A DNA stretch of 64,000 bases. Origin: Fuerstiella sp. GTDB lineage: Bacteria > Planctomycetota > Planctomycetia > Planctomycetales > Planctomycetaceae. The stretch lies in the NCBI GenBank assembly GCA_029245955.1, contig JAQWOH010000043.1, positions 186,001-250,000 of the forward strand. Direction: 5' to 3'. Both the position numbers and the translations under genes were made by a program. Positions 53,552 through 62,801 of the stretch are shown one piece after another (within the stretch, counting starts at the first letter, position 1; each line of letters opens with the position of its first letter). The notes below the pieces were generated by a model. It searched no databases and was not told the origin of the DNA. It saw only the letters and a program-made list of their open reading frames with translations.

Positions 53552-55033
53552 ATGACCGTTCACCACGTTGACACTCTGATTCTGGGCTCCGGCTTCGGCG
53601 GCAGTCTGCTGAGCATGATTCTTGCCAGAGCAGGCCGGAGCGTCGCTGTTGTTGATCGAGGCCGACATCCCCGATTCGCAATCGGCGAATCATCCACACC
53701 GCTGGCCAATACATCACTGAACGCCCTGGCACAGCAATACAATCTGCCCGAACTGCGGCCCCTGACAAAGTACGGCACATGGAAGCAGTCCTGTCCGGAT
53801 ATCACCTGCGGTGTCAAACGCGGCTTCAGTTACTTCGGCCACAGCACGAATTATGCCCTGCGCGACGGGGATCAGATGCTGGTGGCAGCCAGCGGCAGTG
53901 CCGAGCTTGCGGATACCCACTGGTTACGCAGTGATGTCGACGCTTTACTGTACCGACAGGCGGGGCGCTGCGGCACACTTCAATTCCAGGGGGCAGATTA
54001 TACACTTGCCGGCGACGATGCTCACTGGCACGTAGAGGGAGTCGCAAACGAGTCAGGCTTTAAGCTCACTGCACCGTTTGTTATCGATGCAACGGGGACT
54101 GATTCGGCTGTGCTCAGCCACCTGCGAGTCCCGTCGCAGACAGCTGTGCTGCGTACAAATTCACGAGCGATCTTTGGACATTTCACAAACGTGGCAACGG
54201 TCAACAGTATGTTGCAGGAACGCGGCGTTGACTCTTACCGCCATCCGTTTCCCTGTGATGCCGCCGCCGTGCACCATGTGCTGAAGAATGGATGGATGTG
54301 GCAACTCAGATTCGATGACGACACAACCAGCGCCGGCTTTGTACTCGACAACCGCGTTTCTGAGACGCACACTTCTCCGGGACGGGGGGCGAGCGTGGAA
54401 TGGAATCAGCAAATGCAGACCTGTGATTTTCTGCAGCAGCAATTCAGGTCTGCATCCGTAGTTCGTCCGGACACCGGACTTATCCGAATTGGTCGCCTGC
54501 AGCGTCTGACCACTCAGGCAGCCGGCAGGAACTGGGCGACTCTGCCAAACACAGCCGGCTTCATCGACCCGCTCCACAGCACGGGGATCGCCCATACACT
54601 GTGCGGCATTGAACGCCTGGCCGCTATCCTGCTGGCCACCGATCACAGAGAAGAAAAACTAAACCGTTACTCTGCTCAGATCATCGACGAACTGCGGCAC
54701 GTCGATGATCTGGTAGAAGGCTGTTACGCCGCATTGCCGAATTTCAGACTGTGGTGCGACTGGTGCATGTTGTACTTCGCTGCGGTTACATCGACGGAGC
54801 AAACGAACACCGACGACAACACATCATTCCTGCATGCCGGCGACGAAAGATTTCGCGACGTGGTTAGTAAGGCTCGGAGCCGGCTAAGGCAGGTCACCAA
54901 AGACGGCGGCACGTCTCAGGCCTGCGACGAATTTGAAAACCAGCTCCGCAGTCTGCTGCAACCGTGGAATCATGCGGGCCTGCTGGATGCCGATTGTCGC
55001 GGTATGTACTCACGTACCGCGGCACCGGCGTGA
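53552..55033 (+). CDS. FAD-dependent halogenase-like monooxygenase
   Basis: A 493-residue flavoprotein. The dinucleotide motif is LILGSGFGGSLLS (Gly 12, 14, 17), followed by FAIGESSTPLAN, equivalent to the GE(S/A)T.P motif of tryptophan halogenases. Then come VKRGFSYFGH and the FAD-binding NTAGFIDPLHSTGIAHTL. The diagnostic WxWxIP of flavin halogenases appears as GWMWQLRF, with the final Ile-Pro replaced, so halogenation is not assured; hydroxylation or another oxidation is possible. The Lys that forms lysine chloramine could not be placed with certainty. It is the last gene of the cassette and is convergent with the esterase gene. Confidence 0.85.
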   Translation: MTVHHVDTLILGSGFGGSLLSMILARAGRSVAVVDRGRHPRFAIGESSTPLANTSLNALAQQYNLPELRPLTKYGTWKQSCPDITCGVKRGFSYFGHSTNYALRDGDQMLVAASGSAELADTHWLRSDVDALLYRQAGRCGTLQFQGADYTLAGDDAHWHVEGVANESGFKLTAPFVIDATGTDSAVLSHLRVPSQTAVLRTNSRAIFGHFTNVATVNSMLQERGVDSYRHPFPCDAAAVHHVLKNGWMWQLRFDDDTTSAGFVLDNRVSETHTSPGRGASVEWNQQMQTCDFLQQQFRSASVVRPDTGLIRIGRLQRLTTQAAGRNWATLPNTAGFIDPLHSTGIAHTLCGIERLAAILLATDHREEKLNRYSAQIIDELRHVDDLVEGCYAALPNFRLWCDWCMLYFAAVTSTEQTNTDDNTSFLHAGDERFRDVVSKARSRLRQVTKDGGTSQACDEFENQLRSLLQPWNHAGLLDADCRGMYSRTAAPA

Positions 55034-55045
55034 CATCGTACACGG

Positions 55046-57151
55046 TCATTCGACAGAAAGATCCGCCCCCTCCCAATGCACATTCCGTCTCAGCCGAGCC
55101 ACAGGGTTAATCACGCCGTCATCGGCAGCAAATGTCACGACATCAGTTCGGTGCAGTGCCAGCGCCAACAATTCCGAGGGTGTAAAGCTGCGATCAGCAT
55201 TCAGAAACACGGGGCGTTCCCGGCGATCATCCGATAAATTCGATAGTCGGGCTGATTCTATCCCCGCTTCAAAGATCGTCGCCATTGCAGCCAGCCACGC
55301 GTTCCTTCCACTGCCGACAACATGCAACTGAGTTGTGTCGTTAATCTGCTGATGAAGAACCTGAACGGCACGACGAACATCCCACACACGCATCGCGTCT
55401 GCGGTGGTCCCGATCAGATTGAAACGACGACGAATCTGGGTCTGTTTCTTACGATCACCTTTCCATGCGTGCAACCCCTCTCCTCGAGGCGCAAACACGG
55501 CCAGCGCCGTCCCCCTGGTTTTCAGAATTTCGAGTTGCTGTTGCAGAATGTCGGGAGCCTTGCCGGTGCCCGGCTTATCGAGGGAAGTGTCCGCCTTCCC
55601 TAACACCGCTGACTCATATTCCGCCCAAAGCTCACTATCCGCAACAAGCATGTTCAGTGACTGCAAATCAGCAACTGCAGATTCACTATCACCAGAATCA
55701 CGGTCACTTACGACGAGATCGACGGAAACAGCCACATGCTGCTGACTGTTAAAGTGCAGCCGATGCACCACCAGCCCGGGCGCGCCACCGGATCGGTTCA
55801 GCGCTTCGACACGAACAACATTCGACAAAACAGACACGGCTTCCTCGGGCCAGCCTGTGAAACACCTTTGCCGCAGAGTATGCAGCGATTTCGAAAACCA
55901 CAACTGCTGATCCTGCAGGATCCTGTCTGTCCTTTCGCCAAGCGGTTCTGCCGTGGGCACGAAGTCATCGTCGATCGTGGTATTGCGTTCGTCTTCCGGA
56001 AGATCAGCGAAGACGCGAAGTTGTGCCGGCTCAAAGAACTTCGTTGCCGTCTTTTGGATGAGACTGTCGTCACCTTTGAGCCACCGGTTCAGCCAGCGAA
56101 AGGCGTGGACTCGCAGTTCCTGAGTGTCCTTGTGCGGCCCCTCGGTAATTTGCAGTCCCAGTTGCAGCGGCTGCTCGTATAAATCGTAAATATGACGCAC
56201 CTGTCGATGAACTTTGACAACACCGTCCAGCGGAAAGATGCGGTCCTTGTCAGAATTGCTGATCAGCAACGGACGGGGTGCGACCAGTGCCGCGACTGTG
56301 GCATAGTCCCAGCGATGGGTGTTGAGCATATACATGCAGTCGCAGTGGCCTTCCACGCAGCCATCGACGACGTGATTTCTGAGCGTAGCGATGCCGGCCA
56401 CGGGTATGGCACACTTGATTCTTTCGTCAAGAGCAGCGATCCACCAGCTGTAGGCTCCTCCCCCGGATCGGCCCGTGACGCCAATCCGTTCAGAATCAAT
56501 TTCCGAACGTGTTTCCAGGTAATCCAGAGCGCGAATACAGCTCCAGGCTTCAACACCGGCCGGCGTGTAACCTCTGGCATTCCACCACCAGCGATCGTAC
56601 CGATAGGTCCCGTGGTGGACGCCTTCGATTTCGCCGAGCTGCACAGTATCAATCGTCAGACAGGCATAGCCGTTACGGGCGAACCATGCGCCGTGATGCT
56701 GATATCCTGTCTTATTACCAAAACTGACGTCACCTTCTTTGACGCGAGCGTGGCCGCAGACATAAAGAACGGTCGGCAGTGCTTTATCAATTTTCGCTGG
56801 CAGATAAAGATTCGCTGTCACGTAGAGCCCTGGCATGGATTCAAAGTGCAGCTTCTCAACCCGAAATTCGTTCTCTTCAACAACTCCCGTTTGCTTAGGA
56901 TTCAGAGGTGTTTGAGGTGGCAGCGGATAAAGGCCCAGCATGTCGAATAGCTGCCCCCGCAACTTCGGTTTCGCAGCCTGCCAGTCTTCCAGTGAATTGT
57001 ATTGAAGCAGCGAATCCTGTGACTCGATCTTCGCCACCTGTGCCGCAAAAAACTGCACAAGTTCCGGGTTTTCGTCAAGTGACCAGTCTGCTGCAGACAG
57101 TCTGGCAAATGTCAGCAGCAAACCCACAGCAAGATATCGAAACATTGTCAT
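55046..57151 (-). CDS. Exported acetylxylan-esterase-like alpha/beta hydrolase
   Basis: A 701-residue exported hydrolase. A purine-rich AAGGAAG lies just before the ATG at 57151 (another ATG follows two codons later), opening on a signal peptide ending near RLSAA. The first alpha/beta hydrolase domain has PTVLYVCGHARVKEG (oxyanion region), the nucleophile GVTGRSGGGAYSWW (Ser in GRSGGG), an Asp in ISNSDKDRIFP and a His in EGPHKDTQELR. This is the AXE1/acetylxylan esterase-like pattern common in Planctomycetota. The last 250 residues form a second, less clear hydrolase-like half (ALNRSGGAPGLVVHRLHF, VFAPRGEGLHAWKGD). It probably deacetylates plant or algal polysaccharides. Confidence 0.85.
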   Translation of the reverse strand: MTMFRYLAVGLLLTFARLSAADWSLDENPELVQFFAAQVAKIESQDSLLQYNSLEDWQAAKPKLRGQLFDMLGLYPLPPQTPLNPKQTGVVEENEFRVEKLHFESMPGLYVTANLYLPAKIDKALPTVLYVCGHARVKEGDVSFGNKTGYQHHGAWFARNGYACLTIDTVQLGEIEGVHHGTYRYDRWWWNARGYTPAGVEAWSCIRALDYLETRSEIDSERIGVTGRSGGGAYSWWIAALDERIKCAIPVAGIATLRNHVVDGCVEGHCDCMYMLNTHRWDYATVAALVAPRPLLISNSDKDRIFPLDGVVKVHRQVRHIYDLYEQPLQLGLQITEGPHKDTQELRVHAFRWLNRWLKGDDSLIQKTATKFFEPAQLRVFADLPEDERNTTIDDDFVPTAEPLGERTDRILQDQQLWFSKSLHTLRQRCFTGWPEEAVSVLSNVVRVEALNRSGGAPGLVVHRLHFNSQQHVAVSVDLVVSDRDSGDSESAVADLQSLNMLVADSELWAEYESAVLGKADTSLDKPGTGKAPDILQQQLEILKTRGTALAVFAPRGEGLHAWKGDRKKQTQIRRRFNLIGTTADAMRVWDVRRAVQVLHQQINDTTQLHVVGSGRNAWLAAMATIFEAGIESARLSNLSDDRRERPVFLNADRSFTPSELLALALHRTDVVTFAADDGVINPVARLRRNVHWEGADLSVE

Positions 57152-57322
57152 TCTTCCTTCCATTCGGCCGTTAGCATCAAGTAACTTCTGAAGTTTGACG
57201 ACATTGTTCGGTCGTGTCACCTGAGAGATGCGTTTCGAACGGACGAGGAAGTAAGCCGCTGGCGCGTGCAGGAATGCCGAGCCACTTAGGACGCTAGGGA
57301 CGGCAACGGTTTTTCATGCTGT

Positions 57323-57822
57323 ATGAGTCGTACATTTTCAGAATTTGCAGGTCAAACCTTCGATCTGCCGGTATCGCACAGTCAGACGTAACATCGTGAC
57401 GGATGGACAAACTGTGGAGGATCCAGGCATTCCTGTGTACGTTCAATTTCGTCGCTGTATGACTCGGCCGAAGCGAAACGATGCGTACGGTCTGATGCTG
57501 GCCGCCACAGAGCCGAACTTCCAACAACTTGACTGACTGAGACGCATGGGCAGCCACGAGCAGCGACAGAATTTTGTCGTGGTGATTCAGGCCTCACGGC
57601 CTCAATCCAGCGAAGGCTGGATGATGCTGGCTGAACATTACTCGGCCGGAGAACAGTTCCCCGAGCTGCAACGAGCATTGAAGACCGTTTACATCTGAAG
57701 CTGGTGCCGGAACCAGGCGGCACGCGCTGAGGGTCAGGCTGCAACAGGCGAACGCGACGTTAATCGTCGAACCTCGCGATACGGATGCTCTGCATGTGCG
57801 AGTGGAAATGACGACTGATTAA
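57323..57822 (+). pseudogene. Probable decayed reading frame upstream of the Tim44-like gene
   Basis: Short protein-like stretches in changing frames suggest a broken gene. They are MSRTFSEFAGQTFDLPVSH ending at a TAA, then DGQTVEDPGIPVYVQF and AYGLMLAATEPNFQQLD ending at TGA 57534-57536. After that come FVVVIQASRPQSSEGWMMLAEH and finally QQANATLIVEPRDTDALHVRVE, whose TAA (57820-57822) overlaps the next ATG as TAATG. No family could be assigned. The stop/start overlap is what an operon partner would show. The evidence is composition only, so this is tentative. Confidence 0.4.
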
Positions 57823-59780
57823 TGTTATTGGATACGGGCGTCACTGCAAAGCGTTTCCCATTGCCCGGGTTAGTAATTGCCATGCTGAATTCTGCACTCA
57901 TGCACGTTCTTCAGCTGCCACTTGAGTTAATCGCTCAGGCTGGCGGGGGAGGTAATTATGGTTCAGGCGGAGGCGGGGGTGGTTTTGGCGGTGGCGGAGG
58001 AGGAGGAGGAGAAGGAGAAGCCCTCGTATTTCTGATCCACCTGACCTTGCGTTACCCGATAGTCGCTATTCCGCTGTGGGTTGTATTTGGAATAGCCATC
58101 TACTTCGGAAAAACAGCTGAGCGTGACGCACGAATCACTCGCACTATTCGCCGAGGCCGAAAGTATCAGCAAAGTGATCTGCTTGACGCTGCCATCGGAG
58201 AGATTCAGAAGCGTGATTCGGCATTTGATCAGGAGATCTTTCTGCAGCGGGCTGTCAACGGGTTCGTAACGACTCAACACGCATGGAGCGAACAGGATCT
58301 GCGACACTGCCGCGCTTTTGTATCCGATGGCGTCCGTGAACGTTTCGAACTGTATATCGCCATGCAGAAGGCTGAGAACATCCGCAACCGTATGAAGAAT
58401 GTTAAAGTCGACCACTGCGAAATCGTGTCTTTGACGTGCGACCAGCACTTCGACACGATTCACGTTCGGTTGACTGCTTCTGCCATCAGCTACAACGAAG
58501 ACCTGACCAGCGGAAAACGAGTTTCCGGAAACAGCGATCGGACGCCCATCAACTTCACAGAGATCTGGTCGTTCTCGCGCAGACCCGGTACCACGACTAA
58601 TGTCGAGGCGTCCATTCTGCAGGGACGTTGTCCGAATTGTGGCGGTCCGGTGAAGATCGTCGACAAGGCCGAGTGCGAGCAGTGTCAGTCCACCGTCAAC
58701 TCCGGTCAGTATGACTGGGTACTGGCCGAGATCACTCAGGATGAAGAGTGGGTTGTCCCGCCGGGACAGCAATCCGTGCCTGGCTGGGACAAACTGCAGA
58801 AAAGTGACCCAGGTCTTAACTTTCAGCACATCGAGGATCGAGCGTCCGTGATTTTCTGGCGGTCACTGATGGCGGTGTACTTCGATGATGTCAGTTATGC
58901 AGCTCCCGTACTGGATTCAGAAATTAAGGCATTCCCAAAACTGTGGGGGTACGAATCGGGCAGTTTCTGGAAGACCCCCGCCGTGGGCGCTGTTGAAATC
59001 GTACAGTGTGTGCCTGCAGGTAAAGACGAGTTCGACCGAATTCTGGTGATGGTCCGGTGGTCTGCCACAAAAGCGAAGGGTGATCGAAAGCGACCGATAC
59101 TGCTGGGCCACCAGCGCATCTACTCGCACATTATGATTCTGCGACGTCGCCGAGGAATCACCAGCGACATCGACAACGCGTTTGCATCATTCAGCTGCAG
59201 CGGCTGCGGGGCTCCGATTGACGTTGGTACCGCTCAAGCCTGCGGATTCTGTGGCTCACCGCTGAACGACGGTACGGGCGACTGGGTTCTGGAAGATGTC
59301 GGTCCCAAGAACATCACGAATTCGTTTCCGACTGAAAATCAGAAAGAACAACTGACAGCAGATGCCGATTGCCTGGACGGCGATCGTTCTCTGAACGATC
59401 CCGAACTGCTGACCGCGCTGTCGCGTATTCTGACCGTTGACGGCGAGCTGCTGGAAAAGGAACGGAAGCACATCATCAGTCTGGCGGAAAGTCGCGGCGT
59501 ACCGAAGGACCGCCTGAAAACGATCTTTGCCACCGCCACGTCCAGGGATATCCCAATCACCCTGCCTCAGAATCTGAAACAGGCGAACGTATTCATGGAA
59601 CACCTGTTGCGAGCTGCCCTGGTGGACGGCAAGGTCACTCGGTCAGAACAGAAATTGCTGCTGCAGGCAGGTCGGCAGATTGGCTGGTCCGCAGCGGACC
59701 TGAAGATCGCGTTGGCCCGAATTCGCAAAGAGCTGTATCAGCAGGCAAGAAAAATCGTTCGCGCCCGGCGCAGAAGGTAA
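57822..59780 (+). CDS. Membrane protein with Tim44-like, zinc-ribbon and TerB-like regions
   Basis: A 652-residue protein. Residues 41-64 are a Gly-rich stretch, followed by a transmembrane segment (about 68-95). Residues about 105-265 look like a Tim44-like domain (FDQEIFLQRAVNGFVTTQHAW, DLRHCRAFVSDGVRERFELYI). A zinc ribbon follows (CPNCGGPVKIVDKAECEQC, from about 270), a second Tim44-like half (about 300-450), another zinc ribbon (CSGCGAPIDVGTAQACGFCG, about 459-478) and a TerB-like helical domain (about 520-640; ILTVDGELLEKERKHI, AALVDGKVTRSEQKLL). The start may instead be ATG 57882. Tim44 domains bind membranes or translocases and TerB occurs with stress systems. The combined function is unknown. 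Confidence 0.82.
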   Translation: MLLDTGVTAKRFPLPGLVIAMLNSALMHVLQLPLELIAQAGGGGNYGSGGGGGGFGGGGGGGGEGEALVFLIHLTLRYPIVAIPLWVVFGIAIYFGKTAERDARITRTIRRGRKYQQSDLLDAAIGEIQKRDSAFDQEIFLQRAVNGFVTTQHAWSEQDLRHCRAFVSDGVRERFELYIAMQKAENIRNRMKNVKVDHCEIVSLTCDQHFDTIHVRLTASAISYNEDLTSGKRVSGNSDRTPINFTEIWSFSRRPGTTTNVEASILQGRCPNCGGPVKIVDKAECEQCQSTVNSGQYDWVLAEITQDEEWVVPPGQQSVPGWDKLQKSDPGLNFQHIEDRASVIFWRSLMAVYFDDVSYAAPVLDSEIKAFPKLWGYESGSFWKTPAVGAVEIVQCVPAGKDEFDRILVMVRWSATKAKGDRKRPILLGHQRIYSHIMILRRRRGITSDIDNAFASFSCSGCGAPIDVGTAQACGFCGSPLNDGTGDWVLEDVGPKNITNSFPTENQKEQLTADADCLDGDRSLNDPELLTALSRILTVDGELLEKERKHIISLAESRGVPKDRLKTIFATATSRDIPITLPQNLKQANVFMEHLLRAALVDGKVTRSEQKLLLQAGRQIGWSAADLKIALARIRKELYQQARKIVRARRRR

Positions 59781-59814
59781 GCCGATTCCCTGTGCGGGAC
59801 ACATCAACTTCCCG

Positions 59815-62727
59815 CTAGTGCGCCTCCAGCCAGTTCGTGCCTGTCCCCAGTTCGACCACAATCGGCACATTCATCGGCAAGGCTGTCTTCATGGCGTTTT
59901 CGATGACGGGCATCACCGTATCTTCTTCGGACTTCAGCATATCGAACACAATTTCATCGTGCACCGTTAACAGCATTTTTGTGTGGAATCCACCGGCCTT
60001 CAGTGCCGCATAAACTTTGATCATCGCCAGTTTCAGCATGTCGGCTGCTGTACCCTGAATAGGACTGTTCATGGCCAGGCGTTCTGCCGCATTGGCGAGC
60101 GACTTGTTGCGGGACGTGATGTCGCGCAGATATCGACGACGTCCGGTTTGTGTTCTGACGTAGCCGTGTTGATTGGCGAACTCGATCGTTTCGTCAATCC
60201 AGCGCTGTACACCGGGGTATTCTGTTTTGTAGTTGTTGATCAGGTCGTTTGCTTCACCGCGAGGGATATTCAACCGCTGCTGCAGACCGAACCCGGAGAT
60301 GCCGTAGATAATGCCGAAGTTGACCATTTTGGCTTTGTCGCGCATCTCTCGAGTCACATTGTCGAGATCGACGCCATAAACTTTCGACGCAGTGACGGAG
60401 TGAATGTCCGTTCCCTGAGCAAATGCCTGAAGCATCGCTTCGTCACCGCTGAGTTCAGCCATGATGCGAAGTTCTATTTGCGAATAATCTGCTGACAGCA
60501 GCAGATAATCCTCATTGCGCGGCACAAATGCCGCGCGAATTTCCCGACCTCGCTGTTTGCGCACCGGAATCGTCTGCAGATTCGGATCGTTGCTCTGCAT
60601 ACGACCTGTGGCCGTCCATGTCTGACTGTAATGTGTGTGCAGTCGACCGGTTTGGGGATTCAAGTGGGACGGTAACTGGTCCACGTAAACAGACTTCAGC
60701 TTGGCGGCGCTGCGGTAATCCAGCACGTCCGCTACGATCTGATGTTTACCGGAAAGACGCTGCAATTCCGCCTCACGAGTTGACCATTGGCCGGTGGCCG
60801 TCTTCTTCGGGTTCTTTTCCAGCTCAAGTTCCTCGTACAACACAATGCCCAGCTGCTTGGGCGAATCAATATTAAATTCGTGGCCGGCCGCCTGATAAAT
60901 CGTATCTCGCAGCTGATCAAGATCAGCTGACAGCTGTACGGAGTACCTGGCGAGTGCGTCGGTATCCAGGCGAATGCCTTCGTATTCCATATCGACCAGT
61001 ACCGGAATCAACGGGCACTCCACTTCGTAACACACCTGACTAAATCCGCGTTCTGCAATATCCGGCTCAATCGCAGCCGCCACCTGCAGCGTCACGTCGG
61101 CATCCTCCGCAGCGTATTCGGACACGATCTCAACGGGAACTTCCCGCATGTTCTTCTGTTCTTTGCCGCGCTCGCCAATCAAATCGCTGGTCGGGATGGG
61201 CTTATACGCCAGATACAATTCGGACAGATAATCCAGCCCGTGCCGCATCTCCGGTTCCTTCATCGAATGCGCCAGCATGGTGTCCATCAGTTCGCCATGC
61301 ACATCAATGCCGTTCCATTTCAGCAATGTCACATCGTACTTAAGATTGTGACCAATCTTTCGAATCGCCGGGTTCCCGAGCACGCCCCGAAACTCCTCCA
61401 ACACCTCATTCCTGGCGTGACGAGCGGTGCCGGATTCTGCTGCAGGGGAATTTGTTTCCACAGCCTGATCGTTTTCTGGTGACGATATGTCAGCGTGCGT
61501 GGAGTCGGCAACTTCGTGTTCTGCACAGACAACGTAGTAGCCGGTGTGGGGCTCGAAGCTGAAGGCGATTCCCAGGGGCAGGGCGGTGCGCGGGTCGAGT
61601 CCTGTTGTTTCCATGTCAAAGCAGATCGATTTCTGCTGAAGCAGCTTATCAATCAGCTCGGACCGCTCTTCGGGCGTACAAACAGTGTGATACGCGTGCT
61701 GGACATCCCTTATGGTCTTTACCTCCGCGTCGTCGACATCATCAAACAACGTGGTCTGAATCTGGACTTCTCGCTTTTCACGGATTTTCGCCGCTCGGCT
61801 GGCCGATGACGAGAACCTGTTGCCGAACATTTTTTTGCCCAGCCCGTCGAATTCGAGTTCCTCGAACAGCGTCTGCATAACTTCGTCGTTTTGTGGCTCC
61901 AGTTGCAATGTGTCGAGAACGACTTTGTGCGGCACATCCAGTTGAATGGTAACCAACTGCTTCGACAACACGGCCATTTCCGCGTTTTGCTCGACTCGTT
62001 CCCTCTGCTTGCCCTTCAACTGGTGAGTGTGCTGCAGCAGTTCTTCGATGGAGCCATATTCTGCAATCAGTTTTTGTGCCGTCTTGGGTCCGATTCCCGG
62101 AACACCAGGAATATTGTCACTGGCATCGCCCATCAGGCCGAGTATGTCAATCACCTGATCAACTCGCTTGATGTTCCAGTGTTCCAGCACTTCCGGCACA
62201 CCAAGCGTCTCGTAGGCCGCCCCCTTTCGCCCGGGACGAAAAACAACACTGTCGTCACTGACCAGTTGGTGATAGTCCTTGTCCGGCGTCACCATCAGCG
62301 TGCGAAACCCCTGTTCCGCAGCCTGGTGAGCCATCGTGCCAATGATGTCATCGGCTTCATAGCCTGGCATACGAATGACTGTGATGTTGAAAGCTCCCAA
62401 CAGCCGGTCGATATATGGCAGCTGCAGACCGATATCCTCCGGCAGAGCGTCGCGCTGAGCTTTGTATTCCGGGAACACCTTGTGACGTTCGGTGGGTTCG
62501 GAAGTATCAAACGCTGCGGCGATATGCGTCGGTTTCTCTTTCTTGATGATGTCCAGCACAGTGTTGGCCATTCCGAACACCGCAGACGTACACAACCCGC
62601 CCGATGTGTAGCGAGGACTGCGAATCAGTGCGAAGTGGGCCCGATAGACAAGTGCCATGCCGTCCAGCAGGACCAGTTTTTTCCTGTCGGGAAAGAGATT
62701 CGGTTCGGCAGTCATGTCGGAGGTCAT
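59815..62727 (-). CDS. polA: DNA polymerase I
   Basis: A family A polymerase of about 970 residues with three domains. The N-terminal 5'-3' exonuclease (about 15-300) has LLDGMALVYRAHFA, GYEADDIIGTMA, VTPDKDYHQLV and LMGDASDNIPGVPGIGPKTA. The 3'-5' exonuclease (about 370-580) keeps DME in CFDMETTGLDP, the HNLKYD motif and YAAEDADVTL, so proofreading looks intact. The polymerase (about 590-970) has motif A DYSQIELRIMAELSGD, motif B DKAKMVNFGIIYGISGFGL and motif C LTVHDEIVFD. Between the first two lies a spacer with a low-complexity stretch. The start is ATG 62727 or 62715; neither SD is strong. It fills gaps and removes primers in replication and repair. Confidence 0.97.
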   Translation of the reverse strand: MTSDMTAEPNLFPDRKKLVLLDGMALVYRAHFALIRSPRYTSGGLCTSAVFGMANTVLDIIKKEKPTHIAAAFDTSEPTERHKVFPEYKAQRDALPEDIGLQLPYIDRLLGAFNITVIRMPGYEADDIIGTMAHQAAEQGFRTLMVTPDKDYHQLVSDDSVVFRPGRKGAAYETLGVPEVLEHWNIKRVDQVIDILGLMGDASDNIPGVPGIGPKTAQKLIAEYGSIEELLQHTHQLKGKQRERVEQNAEMAVLSKQLVTIQLDVPHKVVLDTLQLEPQNDEVMQTLFEELEFDGLGKKMFGNRFSSSASRAAKIREKREVQIQTTLFDDVDDAEVKTIRDVQHAYHTVCTPEERSELIDKLLQQKSICFDMETTGLDPRTALPLGIAFSFEPHTGYYVVCAEHEVADSTHADISSPENDQAVETNSPAAESGTARHARNEVLEEFRGVLGNPAIRKIGHNLKYDVTLLKWNGIDVHGELMDTMLAHSMKEPEMRHGLDYLSELYLAYKPIPTSDLIGERGKEQKNMREVPVEIVSEYAAEDADVTLQVAAAIEPDIAERGFSQVCYEVECPLIPVLVDMEYEGIRLDTDALARYSVQLSADLDQLRDTIYQAAGHEFNIDSPKQLGIVLYEELELEKNPKKTATGQWSTREAELQRLSGKHQIVADVLDYRSAAKLKSVYVDQLPSHLNPQTGRLHTHYSQTWTATGRMQSNDPNLQTIPVRKQRGREIRAAFVPRNEDYLLLSADYSQIELRIMAELSGDEAMLQAFAQGTDIHSVTASKVYGVDLDNVTREMRDKAKMVNFGIIYGISGFGLQQRLNIPRGEANDLINNYKTEYPGVQRWIDETIEFANQHGYVRTQTGRRRYLRDITSRNKSLANAAERLAMNSPIQGTAADMLKLAMIKVYAALKAGGFHTKMLLTVHDEIVFDMLKSEEDTVMPVIENAMKTALPMNVPIVVELGTGTNWLEAH

Positions 62728-62801
62728 CTGAATGAAGAATCGTGGAATACGACACAGCCCAGGTCTTTGCGGCAAAGCGGGGCTGATTAAAGACAGAACT
62801 G

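Noticed and set aside
57963..58829. 288-codon minus-strand frame
   Set aside because: Antisense to the Tim44-like/zinc-ribbon gene, which has clear domains on the plus strand.
61891..62790. 299-codon plus-strand frame
   Set aside because: Antisense to polA, whose motifs are unmistakable.
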